The notes below the pieces were generated by a model that worked only from the letters and a program-made list of their open reading frames with translations, was not told where the DNA came from and ran no database searches. From an uncultured Oceanospirillales bacterium (GTDB lineage Bacteria > Pseudomonadota > Gammaproteobacteria > Pseudomonadales > Litorivicinaceae), in assembly GCA_913061245.1 (NCBI GenBank), contig CAJXTO010000067.1:1-7633 (forward strand): a stretch of 7,633 nucleotides of DNA, given 5' to 3'. How positions within the stretch are numbered: position 1 is the first letter of the stretch; every line of letters begins with the position of its first letter. Below, in pieces: positions 1 through 6,078 of this stretch. A program made the position numbers and the translations under genes.

Positions 1-2
1 TG

Positions 3-167
3 GTCATCGTGGGCCTGATCGCTGTGGCATCTATTGCTGCGGTTGGATTCTTAGGCGGGACGGTTAGGTCAAAGGTTGCTGCAGTCGCGAGCGAGATTGC
101 TCAATCAAAGACAAGCTCCTACGAATGGAAAGGGTGTGAATTAGGCAGTATTTCGTGTCATTATTGA
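3..167 (+). CDS. Flp-like pilin, C-terminal part (5' end outside window)
   Basis: This is the last 54 codons of a gene that begins before the window; the frame is open from base 3 to a TGA at 165-167. It starts with VIVGLIAVASIAAVGF, a hydrophobic helix rich in Val, Ile and Ala, followed by TVRSKVAAVASEIA, an amphipathic stretch. This resembles the C-terminal half of short Flp/Tad-type pilins, in which a conserved Glu-Tyr precedes such a helix; that part would lie upstream and is not visible. Flp pilins are inner-membrane precursors, cleaved by a prepilin peptidase and assembled into thin adhesive pili. Unusual for the family is a polar tail of about 20 residues carrying two cysteines (GCELGSISCHY at the end), which might form a disulphide. 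The pilin call rests on pattern only; another small single-pass membrane protein is possible. Confidence 0.5.
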   Translation, partial: VIVGLIAVASIAAVGFLGGTVRSKVAAVASEIAQSKTSSYEWKGCELGSISCHY

Positions 168-177
168 CCTTGATTAA

Positions 178-201
178 TCCCAATATGGGACTACTCCCAT
201 A
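178..201. promoter_or_regulatory. Palindromic site upstream of the HTH gene, possible operator
   Basis: TATGGGA (184-190) and TCCCATA (195-201) form a perfect 7-bp inverted repeat around CTAC. A second, overlapping dyad is TCCC (178-181) with GGGA (187-190) around AATAT, so the core alternates TCCC/GGGA/TCCC. HigA-type antitoxins usually bind palindromes in their own promoter region, and this one lies 53 bp before the HTH gene's start codon. No convincing -35/-10 pair could be placed with it. It could instead be a transcript hairpin behind the pilin gene. Confidence 0.35.
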
Positions 202-253
202 ACGCGATAAATATTGCGTTCAATTTTTTAATACGGTTCGAGGATTTGAGAGT

Positions 254-631
254 ATGGATTTGTTCCCAATTCGGAATGACTGCGACCATCGGAGAGCGTT
301 AGATCGATTTTCCTCGTTAGCTGACCCAGAGCCTGAACCTGGTTCAGCTCAAGAGGCTACTTTAGAGGCACTCGCAATCTTGATTGACGCTTATGAGCGT
401 AAGCGATACCCCCTCGAGCAGCCTGATCCGATCGATTATCTGAAATTTGCGATGGACCAGAGAGGGCTCACGGTATCGGATTTAGTTCCTTTTATTGGCC
501 AGCCAAATAGAGTGTATGAGGTCTTGTCTGGGAAGCGTGGCTTGAGCATTCAGATGATTCGTCGACTCCATCGTGGCCTTGGTATTCCACTAGAGGTACT
601 GATCGCCGAGCCGAAGAGAGCATCAGTGTAA
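254..631 (+). CDS. HigA-family HTH protein (antitoxin-like), without a toxin partner
   Basis: A 125-residue protein with the layout of HigA antitoxins of COG5499 type. The N-terminal helical region (about 1-55) contains ILIDAYERKRYPLEQPDP, close to the family pattern LIEAYE..HYPI..PDPIEA. An XRE-like helix-turn-helix follows (about 60-115), with GLTVSDLVPFIG as the first helices and QPNRVYEVLSGKRGLS as the recognition region. HigA proteins bind and neutralise a HigB mRNA interferase and repress their own promoter. HigB is normally encoded just upstream, but only 86 bp separate this gene from the pilin stop codon, and galU lies downstream, so no toxin is encoded beside it. It may act as a stand-alone regulator or be a relic. 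The ATG at 254 is supported by GAGG at 240-243 and by a family-typical length. The fold is fairly sure; the regulated target is unknown. Confidence 0.8.
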   Translation: MDLFPIRNDCDHRRALDRFSSLADPEPEPGSAQEATLEALAILIDAYERKRYPLEQPDPIDYLKFAMDQRGLTVSDLVPFIGQPNRVYEVLSGKRGLSIQMIRRLHRGLGIPLEVLIAEPKRASV

Positions 632-643
632 TTTGACACCGAT

Positions 644-686
644 TTGTCACATTGAATCTGGTATCTTTGTGACGTTTAAGTGACAA
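644..686. promoter_or_regulatory. Repeated GTGAC half-sites before galU
   Basis: TTGTCAC (644-650) and GTGACAA (680-686) form a perfect 7-bp inverted repeat with a 29-bp spacer. A third half-site, TGTGAC (668-673), is the exact complement of GTCACA (646-651). The two direct GTGAC copies at 669-673 and 680-684 are 11 bp apart, about one helical turn. The cluster fills the 73-bp gap between the HTH gene and galU, where a galU promoter would sit. A perfect TTGACA lies at 633-638, but no good -10 box is at the right distance. This looks like a regulator-binding region, with the protein unknown. Confidence 0.3.
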
Positions 687-697
687 GTTCATGACAT

Positions 698-701
698 AGG
701 A
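698..701 (+). promoter_or_regulatory. Ribosome binding site that decides the galU start
   Basis: AGGA at 698-701 lies 6 nt before ATG 708 but only 3 nt before the in-frame TTG at 705. The ATG is therefore the better start. Confidence 0.6.
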
Positions 702-707
702 TGCTTG

Positions 708-1538
708 ATGATTCATAAATGCCTTTTCCCTGTGGCCGGCTATGGCACACGATTCCTACCTGCGACCAAGTCGTCTCCCAAAGAAATGCTACCTGTGGTG
801 AATAAGCCGCTCATTGAATATGCGGCGCAGGAAGCAGTGGATGCTGGTCTTACGCGCCTAGGGTTTGTGACAGGCCGTGGGAAACGTGCAATTGAAGATC
901 ACTTCGATATGAATTATGAGCTTGAAGATCAAATTCGGGGCACAGGTAAAGAGGATCTGATTCAGCCAACCCGTGATTTGATTGAGGCATGCGAATTTTC
1001 CTATACCCGTCAAAAAGAAATGAAAGGTCTTGGGCACGCGATTTTGACTGGTGAAACATTGATCGGTGATGAACCCTTTGCTGTCGTCTTAGCTGACGAT
1101 TTGTGTATTGCAGATGGTGATGGCGTGTTGATGCAGATGGTGAAACTTTTCAGGCAATTCCGTTGCTCAATCGTTGCTGTCGAAGAAGTCCCTGATGACC
1201 ATATCCATCAGTACGGTGTGGTTGCTGGTGAGCCATTAAAAGATGGCGTTTACCGTATTACCGACATGATCGAGAAGCCATCAAAAGAAGAAGCGCCGTC
1301 GAATTTGGGGATCATCGGTCGCTATATCCTGACACCGGATATTTTTGATGTGCTGCGTGAGACAGAGCCAGGTAAAAATGGTGAACTGCAGATCACTGAT
1401 GCGTTGAAGAAACAAGCGCAAGAAGGTTGTGTATTGGCGTATCGCTTCAAAGGGCGTCGATTTGATTGTGGTTCGATCGATGGATTTGTTGATGCGACCA
1501 ATCATTGTTATGAAAAATTTTACAAGAACGGACTCTAA
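708..1538 (+). CDS. galU: UTP-glucose-1-phosphate uridylyltransferase
   Basis: Makes UDP-glucose and pyrophosphate from UTP and glucose 1-phosphate in the cytoplasm, the entry point for many glycans. The 276-residue length is normal for GalU. The N-terminus carries the nucleotide-binding loop GYGTR (residues 11-15), with PKEMLPV just after it (catalytic-type Lys25). VLADDL supplies the metal-binding Asp130, and IEKP (Glu189-Lys190-Pro191) and GELQITDAL follow in family order. Stretches such as FSYTRQKEMKGLGHAILTG read like the pseudomonad enzyme. The in-frame TTG at 705 would add one Met, but the ATG at 708 has the better-spaced AGGA. ugd starts 6 bp after the stop codon, so the product is probably passed straight to the next enzyme of the same transcript. 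A cluster of GTGAC repeats lies upstream. Confidence 0.97.
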   Translation: MIHKCLFPVAGYGTRFLPATKSSPKEMLPVVNKPLIEYAAQEAVDAGLTRLGFVTGRGKRAIEDHFDMNYELEDQIRGTGKEDLIQPTRDLIEACEFSYTRQKEMKGLGHAILTGETLIGDEPFAVVLADDLCIADGDGVLMQMVKLFRQFRCSIVAVEEVPDDHIHQYGVVAGEPLKDGVYRITDMIEKPSKEEAPSNLGIIGRYILTPDIFDVLRETEPGKNGELQITDALKKQAQEGCVLAYRFKGRRFDCGSIDGFVDATNHCYEKFYKNGL

Positions 1539-1544
1539 GCATTT

Positions 1545-2873
1545 ATGAAGTTAGCAGTTGTTGGTACCGGTTACGTTGGTTTGGTAACAGGTGCCTGTTT
1601 TGCCGAGATGGGCAACCACGTGGTCTGTGTCGATGTTGATAAAGACAAACTGGCACGCTTAAACCGCGGTGAAATTCCGATCTATGAGCCAGGTCTTGAA
1701 GCCATCGTCGAGCGGAACTTCAAGCGCGGTTCGCTCGAATTCACTGATGATTTGAAAGCTGCGCTCGATGGCACCCAGGTGGCGATGATCGCTGTGGGTA
1801 CGCCTCCAGGCGAGGATGGTTCTGCTGATCTCCGCTACGTACTCGAAGTGGCGCGTGGTTTAGGCGAGCACATGACTGATTATTTAGTGATTGCTGACAA
1901 GTCGACTGTGCCTGTAGGTACTGCAGAAAAAGTCGAGGCAGAAGTGGCTAAGGCACTTGCGGCCCGTGGTGCTGATATCCCCTTCGATGTCGTCAGTAAT
2001 CCTGAGTTTTTGAAAGAGGGTGCTGCTGTCGAAGATTTCATGCGGCCAGATCGTGTGGTGGTTGGGACGGATTCTGATCGTGCGCGTGATGTATTGAGTG
2101 AGCTGTATGAGCCCTTCAGTCGGACTCGAGATAAACTCATGTTTATGGGTGTTCGTGACGCTGAGATGACCAAATATGCAGCCAATGCAATGCTCGCGAC
2201 AAAGATTTCCTTTATGAATGAAATGGCGAATCTGTGTGAGCGTTTGGGCGCTGATGTTGAGAATGTCCGAAAGGGCATTGGTTCGGATCCACGGATTGGA
2301 TTTAGCTTCATCTTCCCGGGTTGTGGCTACGGCGGATCGTGTTTTCCAAAGGACGTAAAAGCGATCCTTGGTATGGCTAAAGATGTTGGATTCTCACCCA
2401 TCCTGATGCAAGCAGTTGAGGACCGAAATCAGATGCAAAAGCATCGATTGGTCGAGCGAATCATCGAGTCCTACGGCGAGGATCTATCAGGCATGGTATT
2501 TGGTATGTGGGGCTTAGCATTTAAGCCTGGGACCGATGACGTGCGCGAGGCATCGAGTGCTGTGATGATTCGGGAACTGGTTGAGCGTGGTGCGGTCGTG
2601 AAAGCATACGATCCAGTAGCCATGGAGACCATCACGCACGAAATTGATGCATCCTGGATCGGCAGCAAACTCATCCTCTGTGATCATCAATACGATGCCG
2701 TTAAAGATGCGAATGCGCTGATTTTGGCAACAGAATGGAATCTCTTCAGACAGCCTGATTTTAAGGCCATGGAACGCGTCATGAAGAATCGAGCAATCTT
2801 TGATGGTCGTAACCAATATGATCCAAAGCGCCTGAGGGAACAGGGCTGGGAGTACGTCGGTATCGGTCGGTGA
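1545..2873 (+). CDS. ugd: UDP-glucose 6-dehydrogenase
   Basis: Oxidises UDP-glucose to UDP-glucuronate with two NAD+ in the cytoplasm; UDP-glucuronate is a building block for capsule, exopolysaccharide or modified lipid A. At 442 residues it has the usual bacterial length. The N-terminal Rossmann domain opens with GTGYVGLVTGACFAEMG. STVPVGT and NPEFLKEGAAVEDF follow, then the central helix with Lys210 in MTKYAANAMLATK. The catalytic Cys266 sits in GYGGSCFPKD. The C-terminal UDP-binding domain has GLAFKPGTDDVREA. Its substrate is made by galU, 6 bp upstream. The Shine-Dalgarno sequence is weak, so translation may depend on ribosomes finishing galU. The last bases overlap the GTG start of the deacetylase-family gene. 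No glycosyltransferase in the window shows which polymer uses the product. Confidence 0.97.
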   Translation: MKLAVVGTGYVGLVTGACFAEMGNHVVCVDVDKDKLARLNRGEIPIYEPGLEAIVERNFKRGSLEFTDDLKAALDGTQVAMIAVGTPPGEDGSADLRYVLEVARGLGEHMTDYLVIADKSTVPVGTAEKVEAEVAKALAARGADIPFDVVSNPEFLKEGAAVEDFMRPDRVVVGTDSDRARDVLSELYEPFSRTRDKLMFMGVRDAEMTKYAANAMLATKISFMNEMANLCERLGADVENVRKGIGSDPRIGFSFIFPGCGYGGSCFPKDVKAILGMAKDVGFSPILMQAVEDRNQMQKHRLVERIIESYGEDLSGMVFGMWGLAFKPGTDDVREASSAVMIRELVERGAVVKAYDPVAMETITHEIDASWIGSKLILCDHQYDAVKDANALILATEWNLFRQPDFKAMERVMKNRAIFDGRNQYDPKRLREQGWEYVGIGR

Positions 2874-3796
2874 ATCGATTACCGATCGTCTGGGACCCGG
2901 GGTATAGCCCCGCGTTTCCAGAGTCCCATCGGTTTCCGATGGCGAAGTTTCGGCTTCTCAAAGACTGGGTCGATCATCACGTTCCAAATACCAAAGTCTT
3001 TACTCCAACACCTTGCCCAATTGATGTGTTAGTTGAAACACATAAGTCCGATTACGTGCATGGATTTCAGTCCGGGACACTTGATGCGAAGGCAATCCGT
3101 GAGATTGGTCTTCCATGGAGTGAAGGACTTCGTGATCGAACGATCTTAGCCCTCGGTGGCACAATGCGGACCTGTGAGTTGGCGAAAACCTATGGGCTAG
3201 CCAGTCATTTGGCCGGTGGGACGCATCATGCCCACTTCGACCGAGGTTCTGGGTTTTGTATCTATAACGATCTTGCGGTGTCAGCACGCTACTTAATCAA
3301 TCAAGGTCTGGCTTCTCGAGTCTTAATTTTCGATTGCGATGTGCATCAAGGTGATGGGACGGCGTCAATTTTGGCTCATGACCCGCAGACATTTACCTGC
3401 TCGATTCATGCAGAAAAGAATTTTCCTGTGAGAAAAGTCGAGAGTGATTTGGATGTGAACTGTCCTGATGGGATGACAGATGATGCGTATCTGTCAGTTG
3501 TCTTTGAGACACTTGAATCAGTGATCGCAAGCTGGCATCCCGACTTTGTAATCTACGATGCTGGAAGTGATGTACATGTCGAGGATGCATTGGGACGGCT
3601 GTCGATTACGACAGATGGTCTCTATCGCCGAGATTATGGGGTGATCTCACGGATTCGTCATGCCGGTCTGCCCTGTGCGACTGTCATTGGCGGTGGCTAT
3701 GATAAAGATCGTGCTCGTGTGGCTGCGCGTCATGGTGTGGTTGTTTCGGCAGCCGCTTCGGTTCTTGCAGAAAAATCTCCATCGATTTCTTGGTAA
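2870..3796 (+). CDS. Histone deacetylase family zinc hydrolase (class IV-like)
   Basis: A 308-residue arginase-deacetylase-fold protein. Such enzymes remove acetyl groups from lysines, polyamines or related amides using one metal ion. The full active site is visible: the His pair 119-120 in GGTHHAHFDRG, metal ligands Asp157 and His159 in DCDVHQGDGTA, Asp234 in AGSDVHVEDALG, and the transition-state Tyr277 in IGGGY. The phrases IHAEKNFP and LGRLSIT match the bacterial HDAC11-like branch rather than AcuC. It starts with GTG at 2870, overlapping the ugd stop codon as GTGA. This keeps the family-typical opening (IVWDPGYSPAFPESHRFPM), which a later ATG at 2939 would remove. No strong Shine-Dalgarno is seen, so it is probably coupled to ugd. 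Being locked to galU-ugd could suggest an acetylated sugar or glycan-related substrate, but that is inference. No signal peptide is seen, so it is cytoplasmic. Confidence 0.9.
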   Translation: MNRLPIVWDPGYSPAFPESHRFPMAKFRLLKDWVDHHVPNTKVFTPTPCPIDVLVETHKSDYVHGFQSGTLDAKAIREIGLPWSEGLRDRTILALGGTMRTCELAKTYGLASHLAGGTHHAHFDRGSGFCIYNDLAVSARYLINQGLASRVLIFDCDVHQGDGTASILAHDPQTFTCSIHAEKNFPVRKVESDLDVNCPDGMTDDAYLSVVFETLESVIASWHPDFVIYDAGSDVHVEDALGRLSITTDGLYRRDYGVISRIRHAGLPCATVIGGGYDKDRARVAARHGVVVSAAASVLAEKSPSISW

Positions 3797-3813
3797 AAAT
3801 TTCGGTGAAGGGC

Positions 3814-3841
3814 TTGCCTTTCCCGTCTCGGCTGGCATAAT
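3814..3841 (+). promoter_or_regulatory. Promoter of the tRNA-Glu/tRNA-Gly operon
   Basis: TTGCCT (3814-3819), a 16-bp spacer and CATAAT (3836-3841), with TG at 3833-3834 one base before the -10 box (extended -10). GCGCGCC follows directly, a GC-rich discriminator typical of stable-RNA promoters under stringent control. Transcription should start near 3848, leaving a leader of about 50 nt before tRNA-Glu. The -35 box lies 17 bp past the stop codon of the deacetylase-family gene, and no terminator was found between the two. Confidence 0.7.
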
Positions 3842-3896
3842 GCGCGCCTGTTTCGTTGATGCCCTACTAGGTCAGGGTTTAGAAACAACCCGGTCT

Positions 3897-3972
3897 GTCC
3901 CGTTCGTCTAGTGGCCTAGGACTCCGCCCTTTCACGGCGGCAACAGGGGTTCGAACCCCCTACGGGACGCCA
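3897..3972 (+). tRNA. tRNA-Glu (anticodon UUC)
   Basis: A 76-nt cloverleaf. The acceptor arms GTCCCGT (3897-3903) and ACGGGAC (3962-3968) pair perfectly, with discriminator G3969 and an encoded CCA (3970-3972). The anticodon stem CCGCC/GGCGG (3924-3928, 3936-3940) holds the loop CTTTCAC with anticodon TTC at 3931-3933. The T arm contains GGTTCGAACC. It is the first gene of a two-tRNA operon. Confidence 0.98.
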
Positions 3973-3975
3973 CTT

Positions 3976-4051
<76 letters not shown>

Positions 4052-4056
4052 AATTC

Positions 4057-4086
4057 AAAAAGCCTCGTCATTGACGGGGCTTTTTC
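4057..4086 (+). terminator. Rho-independent terminator of the tRNA operon
   Basis: A 13-bp stem (4057-4069 with 4073-4085, one G-T wobble) around the loop ATT. The core is GCCTCGTC/GACGGGGC, flanked by AAAAA and TTTTT. The T run gives termination on the + strand, and the matching A run would allow some function on the other strand. It lies 5 nt after the tRNA-Gly CCA. Confidence 0.92.
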
Positions 4087-4096
4087 GTTTCTGACC

Positions 4097-4126
4097 TTGA
4101 GTCTCGATAAATAGCGCAAATATAAG
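4097..4126 (+). promoter_or_regulatory. Possible sigma70-type promoter for the small membrane peptide gene
   Basis: TTGAGT (4097-4102), an 18-bp spacer and TATAAG (4121-4126) sit between the tRNA terminator and the small ORF. Transcription would start near 4133, giving a leader of about 18 nt with AAGGA inside it. It may also serve yadG downstream. The spacer is one base longer than ideal. Confidence 0.45.
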
Positions 4127-4138
4127 TCAGCACGTAGC

Positions 4139-4143
4139 AAGGA
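4139..4143 (+). promoter_or_regulatory. Ribosome binding site of the 44-codon ORF
   Basis: AAGGA lies 7 nt before ATG 4151. Two earlier ATGs (4143, 4146) share a frame that stops at once (TGA 4149-4151), so 4151 is the usable start. An in-frame GTG at 4148 would add one residue but is too close to the site. Confidence 0.6.
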
Positions 4144-4150
4144 TGATGTG

Positions 4151-4285
4151 ATGCATCGGACAGCGTTGATTATTATTGTGGTGCTTGGATTTTTGATCGC
4201 CTACCAGATCGTCAATCCGTATCGCCCTCAAGTCTGTCACTTTTGGGAAAACGGTGATTTATGTTGCTGGCTCTTGTGTCGCTAG
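4151..4285 (+). CDS. Small single-pass membrane peptide with cysteine-rich tail
   Basis: A 44-residue ORF that I do not recognise. After MHRT comes one strongly hydrophobic segment, ALIIIVVLGFLIAYQIV (residues 5-21), then a polar linker NPYRPQ. The short tail has four cysteines (Cys29, Cys38, Cys39, Cys43), one His and three aromatics, in VCHFWENGDLCCWLLC. One basic residue before the helix leaves the topology uncertain; a C-out orientation would put the cysteines in the periplasm. Evidence that it is a gene: AAGGA 7 nt before the ATG, a plausible promoter at 4097, a terminator closing off the tRNA operon upstream, and a membrane-helix pattern unlikely from random sequence. It ends 69 bp before yadG and may share its transcript. 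The tail could bind metal or form disulphides, but no function can be assigned. Confidence 0.6.
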   Translation: MHRTALIIIVVLGFLIAYQIVNPYRPQVCHFWENGDLCCWLLCR

Positions 4286-4354
4286 AGATGCAACGACCCA
4301 CTAAGCTCTGTATCCTTGCACGCTTTACAACCACCTCCAACAAATGAGTTTGCT

Positions 4355-5275
4355 GTGTCATACGCGCTTGAGATTAATAGTTTAAAGAAGACTTACGACA
4401 ATGGGTTTGAAGCCTTAAAAGGCATTGATTTAACGGTTGAGAAGGGCGATTTCTTTGCGCTCTTGGGGCCGAATGGGGCTGGTAAGAGTACAACCATCGG
4501 AATTCTCTGTTCTCTGGTGAATAAATCATCTGGCTCGGTCAAAGTCATGGGGTATGACATTGACCACGATTTTGGGATGGCAAAACGACATTTGGGCGTG
4601 GTCCCGCAGGAATTCAATTTCAATCAGTTTGAAAAAACTCAGAACATTCTGATTAATACAGCCGGCTATCACGGGATTCCTCGGGCTGAGGCGACGCCTC
4701 GGATTGAGCATTACTTAAAGCGACTCGGTCTGTGGGACAAGCGTGACAATCCATCTCGTGCGCTGTCGGGTGGTATGAAACGTCGTCTACTCATCGCTCG
4801 GGCGTTAGTTCACCAGCCCGATTTATTAATCTTGGATGAACCGACAGCTGGGGTCGATATCGAGCTTCGTCGTGGTATGTGGGATTTCTTAACAGAGATT
4901 AATAATCAGGGTACGACGATTATCTTGACGACACATTATCTCGAGGAGGCTGAGGCGTTGTGTCGTAACGTATCGATCATTAACCATGGTGAAATCATCG
5001 CGAATTCATCGACTCGCGATCTCTTGGCCTCTCTGCATACCGTCACTTTCGTTTGTGATTTGGCTGCACCAATTGATTCTGTGCCGGTGATTGAGGGGTA
5101 CGAGTGTGCGTTACCGGACGCCATGACGTTAGAAGTTGAGGTGGATAAAGGGCAGTCGTTGAATGAAGTATTTGCGGCCTTATCAGCGCATCAGGTGTCG
5201 GTTACTTCAATGCGAACCAAAACAAACCGTCTCGAAGAACTCTTTGTCTCGATGACATCAGGAGATAGCAAATGA
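4355..5275 (+). CDS. yadG: ABC-2 type transporter ATP-binding protein YadG
   Basis: ATPase subunit that drives the YadH membrane channel from the cytoplasmic side; the cargo of YadGH is not established. All ABC motifs are present: Walker A GPNGAGKS (38-45), signature LSGGM (137-141), Walker B ending in Asp161-Glu162 (LLILDEP), D-loop AGVD and switch His194 in LTTHYLEE. The C-terminus (LEELFV) matches E. coli YadG. The GTG at 4355 is chosen because it gives 306 residues starting MSYALEINSLKKTY, which lines up with E. coli YadG (MTIALELQQLKKTY, 308 residues). The frame stays open upstream to a TTG at 4316, but that would add 13 residues, several of them Pro, that the family lacks. The Shine-Dalgarno is weak (GAG at 4346-4348). 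It overlaps yadH by 4 bp. Confidence 0.93.
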   Translation: MSYALEINSLKKTYDNGFEALKGIDLTVEKGDFFALLGPNGAGKSTTIGILCSLVNKSSGSVKVMGYDIDHDFGMAKRHLGVVPQEFNFNQFEKTQNILINTAGYHGIPRAEATPRIEHYLKRLGLWDKRDNPSRALSGGMKRRLLIARALVHQPDLLILDEPTAGVDIELRRGMWDFLTEINNQGTTIILTTHYLEEAEALCRNVSIINHGEIIANSSTRDLLASLHTVTFVCDLAAPIDSVPVIEGYECALPDAMTLEVEVDKGQSLNEVFAALSAHQVSVTSMRTKTNRLEELFVSMTSGDSK

Positions 5276-6078
5276 GTTTGGCGAATTATGAAGAGAAGGC
5301 GACGGATTTTGGGAATCCAAATTGGGTAGCCTATCAGACCATTGTGCGCACTGAAGTTCGACGTTTCACCCGTATATGGGTGCAAACGATGATTCCACCT
5401 GCAATCACCATGACCCTGTATTTCATTATTTTTGGAAGCCTCATTGGTCGGCGGATTGGTGAGATGGGTGGGTTTGATTACATGGCCTACATTGTGCCTG
5501 GTCTGATCATGATGAGCGTGATTACGAATTCGTATGCCAACGTTTCCAGTTCGTTTTTTGGTGCGAAATTTGGCAAATTCATCGAAGAGATGTTGGTTTC
5601 CCCGATTTCGAATCAAACCATCCTGCTGGGGTATGTGACAGGAGGTGTTGCGCGCGCGGTATTTGTTGGGATCATCGTGACGATCTTGTCCTTATTTTTT
5701 ACCCATTTAGCGATTCACAATATTCTGGCTGTCGTCTCTATTACGTTGCTGACAGCAGTTTTATTTTCATTGCTTGGGTTCATCAACGGTGTGTATGCGA
5801 AACGCTTTGATGATGTGAGCATTGTGCCGACCTTCGTGCTCACGCCACTCACGTATTTGGGAGGCGTGTTCTTTAGTATCGATCTATTGCCAGATTTTTG
5901 GGCTGGCGTTGCTCAACTCAATCCCATTTTGTATGTGGTCAATGCGTTTCGCTTTGGGATTTTGGGTGTCTCTGATATTTCATTGGGATGGGCCTATGGC
6001 ATTTTGATTTCAATGACGGTTGTGGCCTATGTCATTGCGGTTCGGTTGCTGGCTAATGGTGCCGGGGTACGTTCTTAA
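5272..6078 (+). CDS. yadH: ABC-2 type transporter permease YadH
   Basis: Inner-membrane subunit of 268 residues, paired with YadG. Six hydrophobic segments are visible, roughly at 37-59, 72-92, 120-147, 153-178, 186-206 and 240-262. The family phrases RIWVQTMIPPAITMTLYFII, VPGLIMMSVITNSYANV, SFFGAKF and VPTFVLTPLTYLGGVFFS match E. coli YadH closely, and the C-terminus is GVRS. The cytoplasmic N-terminal tail is about ten residues longer than in E. coli. The ATG overlaps the yadG stop codon (ATGA), with a strong AGGAGA at 5260-5265, so the two are translated together as expected for complex partners. ABC-2 permeases of this kind usually export substrates, but what this one moves is unknown. 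queF begins on the last base of its stop codon. Confidence 0.94.
   Translation: MSLANYEEKATDFGNPNWVAYQTIVRTEVRRFTRIWVQTMIPPAITMTLYFIIFGSLIGRRIGEMGGFDYMAYIVPGLIMMSVITNSYANVSSSFFGAKFGKFIEEMLVSPISNQTILLGYVTGGVARAVFVGIIVTILSLFFTHLAIHNILAVVSITLLTAVLFSLLGFINGVYAKRFDDVSIVPTFVLTPLTYLGGVFFSIDLLPDFWAGVAQLNPILYVVNAFRFGILGVSDISLGWAYGILISMTVVAYVIAVRLLANGAGVRS

Noticed and set aside
203..229. Weak hairpin CGCGAT/ATTGCG followed by a TTTTTT run, a possible terminator of the pilin gene
   Set aside because: Only six pairs including one G-T wobble, AT-rich in the middle, and the T run begins 5 nt after the stem. Too weak to annotate.
633..667. Perfect TTGACA at 633-638 as a -35 box for galU, with TATCTT at 662-667
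   Set aside because: The spacer would be 23 bp, and nothing resembling a -10 box lies 16-18 bp away, so a promoter is not called.
1880..2311. Reverse ORF of 143 codons opposite ugd
   Set aside because: Antisense to conserved ugd sequence; Ser/Ala/Arg-rich with no domain pattern.
2898..2912. CGGGG/CCCCG hairpin near the start of the deacetylase-family gene
   Set aside because: Only five pairs, within codons for conserved family residues; likely coincidental, though it could modestly affect initiation.
3660..3911. Forward ORF of 83 codons across the end of the deacetylase-family gene and the tRNA promoter
   Set aside because: It is an out-of-frame shadow of a well-supported gene and runs through a tRNA promoter into tRNA-Glu.
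4288..4347. A 19-codon ORF (ATG 4288 to TGA 4345-4347) before yadG, as a leader peptide
   Set aside because: No usable ribosome binding site, no run of a single regulatory amino acid and no attenuator-like hairpin after it.
5191..5616. Reverse ORF of 141 codons opposite yadG and yadH
   Set aside because: Lies antisense to two strongly supported genes, has no recognisable domain and a His/Asn/Arg-rich composition typical of antisense frames.
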